NCBI GenBank assembly: GCA_016219235.1
Contig: JACRBO010000742.1
Span: forward strand, 1 to 6,239
Source of the DNA: Chloroflexota bacterium
GTDB taxonomy: Bacteria > Chloroflexota > Anaerolineae > Fen-1058
Reading direction: 5' to 3'
DNA: 6,239 bases
Positions 1 to 5,204 of this stretch are shown here, piece after piece. Numbering within the stretch: the stretch's first letter is position 1; the number at the start of each line of letters is the position of its first letter. A program made the translations under genes and the position numbers. The notes under the pieces were generated by a model. The model saw only the letters and a list, made by a program, of their open reading frames with translations. It was not told the origin of the DNA and ran no database searches.

Positions 1-153
1 CGGCGTGACGCGCTCACCGCGCTCACGGACGTTTACGAACGGGCGCGTTATTCGATCGAGCCGCTGACTTCCGCTGAGGCGCGTATCGCGCAAGACTCCC
101 TCGTTACCCTTGAAGCCGCCAGTGTGATAAAATCCTCTACGACAGATCGCTAA
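1..153 (+). CDS. C-terminal tail of a DUF4129-like protein (partial, start outside window)
   Basis: The frame is open from the first base and gives 50 residues before TAA at 151-153. The visible pattern, LTALTDVYERARYS followed by PLTSAEARIAQDSL, resembles the C-terminal end of DUF4129 proteins, where a 'LT.LYE.ARYS...LT..EA..A...L' stretch forms a short helical cytoplasmic domain after membrane segments and often a transglutaminase-like region. None of those upstream parts is in view, so function cannot be stated. The next gene starts 60 bp downstream on the same strand, so co-transcription is possible. No repeat array follows this stop, unlike the other gene ends here. The family call rests on a short tail recognised from memory; a different protein with a similar end is possible. 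Confidence 0.65.
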   Translation, partial: RRDALTALTDVYERARYSIEPLTSAEARIAQDSLVTLEAASVIKSSTTDR

Positions 154-203
154 CATCAAGTACACTGCACCGAGCCTATCGGTTGAGTTGGCGTGTCTGC
201 GAC

Positions 204-207
204 GAGG
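204..207 (+). promoter_or_regulatory. Shine-Dalgarno site that selects ATG 214
   Basis: GAGG lies six bases before ATG 214, at normal spacing. The longer open frame begins at GTG 193, which has no comparable purine run upstream. The ATG start also places the hydrophobic segment almost at the N-terminus, as expected for a membrane anchor. This supports 214 over 193. Confidence 0.55.
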
Positions 208-213
208 TCTGGC

Positions 214-1800
214 ATGGATCCCATACTGATTATCGCTTTGGTGGTAAGCGTGGTGCTGCTGGTCGTCTTGAGCGCGATCTCGCTTCGGCGGCGACGGCGC
301 ACGCCTAAAGCGCCACGCACTAAGGGCCGGGGCAAGGTTGCGCCGGTACCGACGACCCTGTCGGCTGAAGACGAGCAATTGTTGGAGACGCTGGGTGGCA
401 CCAAGCGGGTAATCGCTACGCCCGCCGCCGAAGCGCCGTCCCCCAAACCCGCACCGGAAACCCCGGTTTCGAAAATCGAAGGGCCGCTCAAGCCGATCAA
501 TGTTGCGCCGCTTAGCCCGCGCAGCGGATCGCGCGCCTCGGCCGAACACGGCAAGATTCGCATTCTGGTGGTGGACGACAACAAGGACACGCGCGACAAT
601 GTGTCGCGCTTGATTGCGTTTGAGCCGGACATGGAAGTGGTGGGGCAGGCGTTTAACGGCAAACAAGCGGTGGATGAAGCCATTAACCTGCGCCCGCATA
701 TCGTGTTGATGGATATCAACATGCCGGATATGGACGGCATTCAAGCCACGCGCGAGATGGTAGTGCGCGCACCCTACAGCCAGATCATCATCATGTCCGT
801 GCAGTTTGAAACCGATTATATGCGCGCGGCGATGCTGGCCGGGGCGCGTGACTATCAGACCAAGCCGTTCAGCGCCGATGAGTTGGTGAACTGTATCCGG
901 CGGGTGTATGACATTGGGCGGCCCATCTACCAGAAACTGGAACTTGCCGATCGTTCGCTCCAGCCCACCGAAGTGGCGGTGGTCGCGGCCAGTACCGCGC
1001 CCATCAATGGCGCGACGACACCGGTCCTGATGGTCTATAGCCCTAAAGGCGGCACGGGCAAGACGGCGATGGCGATTAATCTGGCCGCGGCGCTGCGGCG
1101 CGATCTGGACAGCGTGACGCTGCTGGACGCCGATCTGCAGATGGGCGACCTGCCGATCGATCTCAACATCCGGCCGGCCGCCACACTGACAGAACTCATC
1201 GCCAGCAGCCGGCCTGATCCGGCGTTGCTGCCGTCAATTTTGCAGGCGCACTCGTCGGGTATCAATGTGCTGTTTGCGCCTCAGAAACCTGAACTCAGCG
1301 AATTGATTACGGGCAATATGATGATCCAGGTGGTGCGGGCGGTGAAGACGCAGACGCGGGCGGTGGTCGTGGACACGGCCAGCTATCTGACCGATCACAA
1401 CCTGGCGCTAGTCGAAGCGGCCACCGATGTCCTGCTGGTCATTACGCCCGATCTGCCGTCGGTGAAGAATGCCAAGATGTTCCTGGAACTGGCGCCGGAT
1501 GTGGGCCTCAAGCCGGATCAGATTGCGCTGGTGATCAATCGCGCTACGATGCCCGGGGCGATTCCGGCGCTGCAAATTGAAAGGGCGCTGAAATTGACGC
1601 GCGTCTACGCCATCCCCGATGATCCCAAAATGCGATTGGCGCTGATCAAGGGCGTGTCGATCTTTCAACTGGATGCGGCCTCGCCGTCAGCCGTCGCGAT
1701 GGAGACCATGGCGAAGGCGATCTGGCAGCGCCAGATCGCACCGCCGGTGCTGGTGGAAATGGCGCCGCCGACTAAATCGGCCGCGGCCGCGGCAAAGTGA
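214..1800 (+). CDS. Membrane-anchored receiver domain fused to MinD/CpaE (TadZ)-type ATPase
   Basis: This is a 528-residue, three-part protein. Residues about 4-24 are a single hydrophobic helix followed by five arginines (25-29), so the bulk of the protein should be cytoplasmic. A Pro/Ala/Lys-rich linker runs to about 113. Residues 114-236 form a response-regulator receiver with the acidic pair D121-D122, phospho-acceptor D167 in LMDINMPDMDG, S195, Y214 and K217, all intact. Residues about 270-503 form a MinD/ParA-like ATPase with the deviant Walker A motif KGGTGKT (278-284), Walker A' LDADLQMGD (304-312) and Walker B VVVDTA (384-389). The order receiver then ATPase is that of CpaE/TadZ, which localises the Flp/Tad pilus secretion machine to a cell site. 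No other tad/cpa gene is visible, so a pilus role is inferred from architecture alone. Many CpaE/TadZ receivers have lost the phospho-acceptor, whereas this one looks phosphorylatable. Start 214 has a good ribosome site; GTG 193 would add seven residues. Confidence 0.88.
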   Translation: MDPILIIALVVSVVLLVVLSAISLRRRRRTPKAPRTKGRGKVAPVPTTLSAEDEQLLETLGGTKRVIATPAAEAPSPKPAPETPVSKIEGPLKPINVAPLSPRSGSRASAEHGKIRILVVDDNKDTRDNVSRLIAFEPDMEVVGQAFNGKQAVDEAINLRPHIVLMDINMPDMDGIQATREMVVRAPYSQIIIMSVQFETDYMRAAMLAGARDYQTKPFSADELVNCIRRVYDIGRPIYQKLELADRSLQPTEVAVVAASTAPINGATTPVLMVYSPKGGTGKTAMAINLAAALRRDLDSVTLLDADLQMGDLPIDLNIRPAATLTELIASSRPDPALLPSILQAHSSGINVLFAPQKPELSELITGNMMIQVVRAVKTQTRAVVVDTASYLTDHNLALVEAATDVLLVITPDLPSVKNAKMFLELAPDVGLKPDQIALVINRATMPGAIPALQIERALKLTRVYAIPDDPKMRLALIKGVSIFQLDAASPSAVAMETMAKAIWQRQIAPPVLVEMAPPTKSAAAAAK

Positions 1801-1827
1801 CTGGTAACTGGTTGACTGGTAACTGGT
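1798..1827 (+). repeat. Two perfect tandem copies of a 15-bp unit, beginning on a stop codon
   Basis: The unit TGACTGGTAACTGGT occurs at 1798-1812 and 1813-1827, and a third copy starts (TGACC) at 1828. The first three bases are the TGA stop of the ATPase gene. Internally the unit contains CTGGTAA followed by a diverged copy, CTGGTTGA, so it looks built from 7-8 bp subunits. CCGATTAC occurs at 1831-1838 and again at 1853-1860 in the flank. Confidence 0.9.
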
Positions 1828-1847
1828 TGACCGATTACCAGTTGGCC
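1810..1847 (+). repeat. Imperfect inverted repeat (hairpin) after the ATPase gene
   Basis: Arms 1810-1826 and 1831-1847 pair over 17 positions around a TTGA loop (1827-1830): 12 Watson-Crick pairs, 4 G-T pairs and one C/A mismatch. The left arm is taken from the 15-bp tandem repeat. No T-tract follows, so it does not look like a classical intrinsic terminator. It fills part of the 79-bp gap to the next gene and could affect the mRNA end; no function is shown by the sequence. Confidence 0.65.
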
Positions 1848-1879
1848 GCTTACCGATTACGCACCTCGCGGGGGCGAAC

Positions 1880-2863
1880 ATGTTGGCAAATTTGCGCGCC
1901 GTCTGGCGACCGGCCATGTATCACGGCCACGGCCAGCGGCGCAACTTTTTTGAAGGCTGGTATTACAAGCTGGTCGATGCGGCCGAAAGCCACGTCCACG
2001 CCATAATCCCCGGCGTGTTTCTGGGCAAAGACGCCTCCGCTTCGCACTGCTTTGTGCAAGTGCTCGACGGCGCAACCGGCCACTCCACGTATCACCGCTA
2101 TCCGCTCGATCGGTTCTGGGCGTCCAAATATGAACTCGATCTGCGCGTCGGGCCGAATCGTTTCTACCTCGATCGAATCCAATTGGACCTCGACGATACC
2201 GATCGTTCCTTGCGCGGTGAACTTCACTTTGACGGCGTGACGCCGTGGCCGGTGACGCCGACCTCGCCGGGCATCATGGGGCCGTATTCGTTTGCCCCGT
2301 TCATGGAATGCTATCACGGCGTGCTGGGCTTCGATCACGCGCTGCGCGGCTCGTTGATGATGAACGGCGAGTCGATCAACTTCGACGGCGGGCGCGGCTA
2401 CATGGAGAAGGATTGGGGCAGGGCGTTTCCGCAGGCTTGGGTGTGGGGGCAGAGCAATCATTTCGATCATGTGGGCACCTCGATGACGGTTTCTGTCGCG
2501 ACAATTCCGTGGCTGCGCACGTCGTTTCGCGGTTTCATCATCGGGCTGTGGCATGAGCGACAGCTCTATCGTTTCGCCACGTACACCGGCGCGACGATCA
2601 CGAGTCTCAAGTTGACGGACACGCATGTCGTCTTGCGCGTGGAGGACAAGCACCATCGCCTTGAGGTGGATGCGGCTCGCAGTGAGGGCGGCTTGCTCCA
2701 CGCGCCCTATCGCACCGACATGCTGCAGCGTGTGACCGAAAGTCTGACGGCCACCATCGCGGTGAAGTTGATCGATCAATCGGGCAATGTGATCTTTGAA
2801 GGCGTCGGTCGGCACGCCGGGTTAGAGATCAACGGCGAGATTCAGCAGATAGTAGATAAGTAG
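1880..2863 (+). CDS. Tocopherol cyclase family protein
   Basis: This is a 327-residue soluble-looking protein with no signal peptide or membrane helix. It carries family hallmarks I associate with tocopherol cyclase (VTE1-like) proteins: NFFEGWYYKLV at residues 22-32, a GPYSFAPFMECYHGV block at 134-148, and GRGYMEKDWGRAFPQAWVW at 171-189 followed by QSNHF. Plant and cyanobacterial members close the chromanol ring of tocopherols. Many non-photosynthetic bacteria carry shorter relatives whose substrate is unknown, and this looks like one of them; no other tocopherol gene is in view. The fold is expected to be lipocalin-like, of the CrtC/AttH type. ATG 1880 follows GGGGG (1870-1874) by five bases, and its N-terminus leads directly into the conserved region. 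The last codon and the stop lie inside the first unit of an octamer repeat array. The family call is firm; a real cyclase activity is not established. Confidence 0.85.
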   Translation: MLANLRAVWRPAMYHGHGQRRNFFEGWYYKLVDAAESHVHAIIPGVFLGKDASASHCFVQVLDGATGHSTYHRYPLDRFWASKYELDLRVGPNRFYLDRIQLDLDDTDRSLRGELHFDGVTPWPVTPTSPGIMGPYSFAPFMECYHGVLGFDHALRGSLMMNGESINFDGGRGYMEKDWGRAFPQAWVWGQSNHFDHVGTSMTVSVATIPWLRTSFRGFIIGLWHERQLYRFATYTGATITSLKLTDTHVVLRVEDKHHRLEVDAARSEGGLLHAPYRTDMLQRVTESLTATIAVKLIDQSGNVIFEGVGRHAGLEINGEIQQIVDK

Positions 2864-2923
2864 ACAGGGAAACAAGGAGACAAGTAGACAGGGAAACTTG
2901 TTTCCTTATTTCCTTGTCTACTT
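2858..2923 (+). repeat. Octamer-based inverted repeat overlapping the stop codon
   Basis: From 2858 to 2897 the sequence reads as five consecutive octamers: AAGTAGAC, AGGGAAAC, AAGGAGAC, AAGTAGAC, AGGGAAAC. It therefore includes a 16-bp direct repeat at 2858-2873 and 2882-2897. From 2898 to 2923 the same octamer family runs in reverse complement. Arms 2858-2883 and 2898-2923 pair over 26 positions with 23 Watson-Crick pairs, 2 G-T pairs and one C/A mismatch, around a 14-base loop. The first unit includes the last sense codon AAG and the TAG stop of the tocopherol-cyclase-like gene. No T-tract follows. Confidence 0.85.
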
Positions 2924-2943
2924 CCCCTAACCTGCGGTATACT
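2914..2943 (+). promoter_or_regulatory. Candidate sigma-70-type promoter for the bkd cluster
   Basis: TTGTCT at 2914-2919 (4 of 6 to TTGACA) and TATACT at 2938-2943 (5 of 6 to TATAAT) are separated by 18 bases, in the longest gap of the window. Transcription would start near 2950, giving a leader of about 70 bases before ATG 3018. The -35 box lies inside the right arm of the octamer inverted repeat, so the repeat may have contributed the promoter. The call rests on consensus similarity only. Confidence 0.45.
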
Positions 2944-2962
2944 CTCTTTGTAATTTCTGCCT

Positions 2963-2992
2963 AACTCGCACGGTCAGCCAATCGGGCGAGTT
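2963..2992 (+). other. Small hairpin in the bkd leader
   Basis: AACTCGC (2963-2969) and GCGAGTT (2986-2992) form a perfect 7-bp stem with a 16-base loop, inside the predicted leader of E1 alpha and 12 bases before its ribosome site. Loop bases GGTCA (2972-2976) are complementary to TGACC (2992-2996), which would give an H-type pseudoknot arrangement if the shared base is released. I recognise no known riboswitch; chance is possible at this length. Confidence 0.35.
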
Positions 2993-3004
2993 GACCAGCA
3001 ATCC

Positions 3005-3012
3005 AGGGGGGA
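3005..3012 (+). promoter_or_regulatory. Shine-Dalgarno site for E1 alpha, selecting ATG 3018
   Basis: AGGGGGGA ends five bases before ATG 3018. The longest open frame would start at TTG 2991, upstream of this purine run, so the run would then be coding. A second ATG at 3024 is eleven bases from the run and less well placed. Confidence 0.65.
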
Positions 3013-3017
3013 CTTCG

Positions 3018-4037
3018 ATGGTCATGACTCCGGCTTTAGTCGCCGCAGAGCCGAGCACTGCCTCGTTCGGCGATCTTCCGTCTGATCTGTTGCTTGACAT
3101 GTATGAAGCCATGCTGCGCGCTCGTCGATTGGACGAGCGCTGTTGGCTCTTGCATCGTCAGGGCAAGATCGCGTTTCATATTTCGGGCATGGGGCACGAG
3201 GCCGCGCAAGTGGGCATTGTGTTCGCGTTGCGGCGCGGCGACGATCATCTGCTGCCCTACTATCGCGATCTGGCAATGGTACTGGCCTGTGGCATGACGC
3301 CCCTCGACGTGATGCTGGGCGTGTTTGGCAAGCAGAGCGATCCCAGTTCGGGCGGGCGGCAGATGCCCGAACACTACTCGCTGCGCGCAAAGAACATCTA
3401 CAGCGTGTCCAGCCCGGTGGCGACGCAAGTGCCGCAGGCCGCGGGCGTGGCGCTGGCCGAGAAGTTGAAGGGCGGCGATCGGGTCGCAGTGACGTGTTTG
3501 GGCGAAGGCTCCACCAATCAAGGCGATTTTCATGAGGCGCTGACGTGGGCGGGTGTCCACAAATTACCACTCATCGTCGTGGTGGAGAACAACGAATACG
3601 CCATCTCGGTGCCGATGGAGAAGCAAATGGCGATCCCGCGCGTGTCCGATCGCGCGCAGGCCTACGGTGTGCGCGGCGTGACAGTGGACGGCCTTGATCC
3701 GGTGGCGACCTATCTGGCGATGAAGGACGCGGTCGAGCTGGCGCGCGCGGGCGGCGGGACCACGCTGTTTGAAGCGCGCGTGGTGCGCCTGACACCGCAC
3801 TCGTCGGACGATGACGATAGCGCGTATCGCTCGAAGGAAGAGAAGGTTGTGCTCAAGGCTTCCGATCCGTTGCCGATTTTCCGCGAACGGCTCAAGGCGG
3901 CGGGCGTGTTGACGGATCAACTCGAGATGGAGTTGGATGCGCGCGTGATGGCCGAAGTCAACGCGGCCCATCTCGACGCCGAACGCGCACCCTATCCTGA
4001 GATTGAGTGGGCGGCGGGACCGGTGTACGCAGCGTAA
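3018..4037 (+). CDS. bkdAA: Branched-chain 2-oxoacid dehydrogenase E1 component, alpha subunit
   Basis: This 339-residue protein is the normal length for bacterial E1 alpha. With E1 beta it binds thiamine diphosphate, decarboxylates a 2-oxoacid and transfers the acyl group to lipoyl-E2. The ThDP/Mg motif is GEGSTNQGDFHEA (162-174) with the closing ENN at 190-192 and YAISVP at 194-199. YYRD (81-84) and SSPVATQVPQAAG (131-143) are further conserved active-site stretches. The loop LTPHSSDDDDSAYRS (258-272) corresponds to the regulated E1 alpha loop and has the form typical of branched-chain dehydrogenases. GEG in place of GDG is also usual in that branch, so I favour 2-oxoisovalerate-type over pyruvate; related pyruvate or acetoin enzymes cannot be fully excluded. 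It is followed by E1 beta and E2, consistent with one operon. ATG 3018 is chosen on its ribosome site. Its TAA stop is directly followed by a heptamer array. Confidence 0.9.
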   Translation: MVMTPALVAAEPSTASFGDLPSDLLLDMYEAMLRARRLDERCWLLHRQGKIAFHISGMGHEAAQVGIVFALRRGDDHLLPYYRDLAMVLACGMTPLDVMLGVFGKQSDPSSGGRQMPEHYSLRAKNIYSVSSPVATQVPQAAGVALAEKLKGGDRVAVTCLGEGSTNQGDFHEALTWAGVHKLPLIVVVENNEYAISVPMEKQMAIPRVSDRAQAYGVRGVTVDGLDPVATYLAMKDAVELARAGGGTTLFEARVVRLTPHSSDDDDSAYRSKEEKVVLKASDPLPIFRERLKAAGVLTDQLEMELDARVMAEVNAAHLDAERAPYPEIEWAAGPVYAA

Positions 4038-4087
4038 CGAGTAATGAGTAACGAGTAAATTGCTGGTTACTCATTACTCGTTACTCG
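4038..4087 (+). repeat. Heptamer (YGAGTAA) inverted array between E1 alpha and E1 beta
   Basis: Three head-to-tail heptamers, CGAGTAA, TGAGTAA, CGAGTAA (4038-4058), are followed by an 8-base spacer and then three in reverse orientation, TTACTCA, TTACTCG, TTACTCG (4067-4087). The 21-base arms pair with 19 Watson-Crick pairs, one T-G pair and one C/A mismatch. The array starts on the base after the E1 alpha stop. Its TAA triplets at 4042, 4049 and 4056 fall in all three frames. No T-tract follows the right arm. Confidence 0.92.
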
Positions 4088-4107
4088 TCAAGCCAAGAAT
4101 CATTGAC

Positions 4108-4113
4108 GGGGGA
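4108..4113 (+). promoter_or_regulatory. Shine-Dalgarno site for E1 beta, selecting ATG 4123
   Basis: GGGGGA lies nine bases before ATG 4123, slightly long but acceptable spacing. The longest open frame begins at a TTG at 4060 in the loop of the heptamer hairpin and would add 21 residues encoded mostly by repeat sequence. E1 beta proteins normally begin a few residues before the TLIEGIREAMDEEL block, which fits ATG 4123. Confidence 0.65.
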
Positions 4114-4122
4114 CACAACGGC

Positions 4123-5106
4123 ATGGCCGAAAAGACCTTAATTGAAGGTATCCGCGAGGCGATGGACGAAGAACTCGCGCGCGATGACAGTGTGTTTATC
4201 ACGGGGGAAGACGTAGGCCCGCGCGGCGGCGTGTTTCGCGCGACGCTGGGTCTGTTTGCGAAGTACGGACCCACGCGCGTGATCGATTCGCCGCTGGCGG
4301 AACTCTCGATCGTGGCGGTGGGCATCGGCGCGGCGATGAACGGCCTGCGCCCCATCTGCGAAATTCAATTCGCCGACTTCATTCAACCGGCTTATAACCA
4401 GATCGTGAACGAAGCGGCGCGCATGTACTATCGAACCGGCGGCACGTTCACCGTCCCGATGGTCATTCGCACGCCCTACGGCGGCGGCATCGGCGGCGGA
4501 CTGTATCACTCGCAATCGATCGAGGCCACTTACGCGCACGTGCCCGGCTTGAAGGTCGTGATCCCCTCGAATCCGCGCGATGCCAAGGGCTTGCTGAAAA
4601 GCGCCGTGCGCGACAACAATCCTGTACTGTTTCTGGAACCGAAGAAGGGCTATCGTTTGATCAAAGGCGACGTGCCCGCAGACGACTACACCGTTCCGAT
4701 CGGGGTGGCGAACGTCACGCGCGAAGGCGTTGATCTCAGTGTATACGCTTACGGCATGATGCACTTTTATTGTATGCAAGCGGCCGAAGAAGTGGCGAAA
4801 GATGGCATCGACGTGGAAGTGGTCGATCTGCGCACGCTCAATCCGCTGGACAAAGCCACAGTGTTGGAGTCGTTCAAGAAAACAGGCAAAGCCCTCATTG
4901 TGTATGAGGACAATCGGTTCCTGGGTTACGGCGCGGAGATTGCGGCCATCCTCGCGGACGAGGGCTTCCGCTACATGGACGCGCCCATCATGCGCGTGGC
5001 CGGGCCGGATGTGCCCGCCGTGCCGTACAGCCATCCGCTGCAAGACTGGTTCATGCCCAATCCGAAGAAGATTGCGGATGCGATGAGGCAATTGGCGAGA
5101 TACTGA
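4123..5106 (+). CDS. bkdAB: Branched-chain 2-oxoacid dehydrogenase E1 component, beta subunit
   Basis: This 327-residue protein matches the usual length of about 325. It forms the alpha2-beta2 E1 heterotetramer with the preceding gene product and supplies part of the thiamine-diphosphate site. The N-terminal pyrimidine-binding domain (about 4-180) shows GEDVG (28-32), DSPLAE (55-60), whose glutamate E60 is in the position that activates the cofactor, and YHSQS (128-132) with the conserved active-site histidine H129. A transketolase-C domain follows (about 195-320), with VDLRTLNPLD (234-243) and AGPDVPAVPYS (293-303). The stretch YRLIKGDVPADDYTVPIG (177-194) is close to what I recall of Bacillus BkdAB and differs from pyruvate E1 beta, supporting a branched-chain substrate. 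The E1 alpha gene is 85 bp upstream and E2 is 98 bp downstream. Those gaps are wider than usual for such operons because each is mostly a repeat array. Confidence 0.92.
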   Translation: MAEKTLIEGIREAMDEELARDDSVFITGEDVGPRGGVFRATLGLFAKYGPTRVIDSPLAELSIVAVGIGAAMNGLRPICEIQFADFIQPAYNQIVNEAARMYYRTGGTFTVPMVIRTPYGGGIGGGLYHSQSIEATYAHVPGLKVVIPSNPRDAKGLLKSAVRDNNPVLFLEPKKGYRLIKGDVPADDYTVPIGVANVTREGVDLSVYAYGMMHFYCMQAAEEVAKDGIDVEVVDLRTLNPLDKATVLESFKKTGKALIVYEDNRFLGYGAEIAAILADEGFRYMDAPIMRVAGPDVPAVPYSHPLQDWFMPNPKKIADAMRQLARY

Positions 5107-5169
5107 TGAGTAATGAGTAACGAGTAATACGTAATGGGAGTCGGATTACTCGTTACTTGTTACTCATTA
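5107..5169 (+). repeat. Heptamer (YGAGTAA) inverted array between E1 beta and E2
   Basis: The left side is TGAGTAA, TGAGTAA, CGAGTAA and a degenerate TACGTAA (5107-5134). After a 9-base loop (5136-5144) the reverse units TTACTCG, TTACTTG, TTACTCA follow. Arms 5111-5135 and 5145-5169 align over 25 positions with 21 Watson-Crick pairs, 2 G-T pairs and 2 mismatches. It is the same unit family as the array after E1 alpha: the first 21 bases differ by one base. It begins directly after the E1 beta TGA stop and again has TAA in all three frames (5111, 5118, 5125). There is no T-tract. Confidence 0.92.
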
Positions 5170-5193
5170 TCCGGCCAGTTATTTGATTCATTG

Positions 5194-5199
5194 AAGGAG
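5194..5199 (+). promoter_or_regulatory. Strong Shine-Dalgarno site for E2
   Basis: AAGGAG ends five bases before ATG 5205, the closest match to the consensus ribosome site in the window. It may favour high E2 synthesis, as the E2 core needs many copies; that link is inference. Confidence 0.75.
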
Positions 5200-5204
5200 C
5201 ATTC

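Noticed and set aside
154..213. Promoter in the 60-bp gap before the ATPase gene
   Set aside because: TACACT at 161-166 looks like a -10 box, but no acceptable -35 box lies at the right distance.
156..740. Minus-strand open frame of 194 codons over the start of the ATPase gene
   Set aside because: It is rich in Ser/Thr/Arg with no domain and is fully opposite the anchor, linker and receiver of a convincing gene.
1850..2815. Long open frame on the minus strand (321 codons) opposite the tocopherol-cyclase-like gene
   Set aside because: It is an antisense shadow of a well-supported gene in GC-rich DNA. The translation is His/Arg/Ala-rich with no recognisable domain.
1810..2923. Classical Rho-independent terminators at the hairpins
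   Set aside because: No T-tract follows any of the four hairpins on the + strand, and the AT-rich heptamer stems are unlike the usual GC-rich terminator stem.
4138..5091. Long open frame on the minus strand (317 codons) opposite E1 beta
   Set aside because: It lies opposite a gene with clear catalytic motifs; the composition is low-complexity His/Arg/Ala and no family is recognisable.
5106..5120. Tiny reading frame ATG AGT AAT GAG TAA overlapping the E1 beta stop (TGATG)
   Set aside because: It is four codons made of repeat sequence with no dedicated ribosome site; most likely chance, although TGATG junctions can support re-initiation.
4038..5169. CRISPR-like array in the repeated gaps
   Set aside because: The units are 7 bp, contiguous and inverted, with no unique spacers of constant length and no cas genes.
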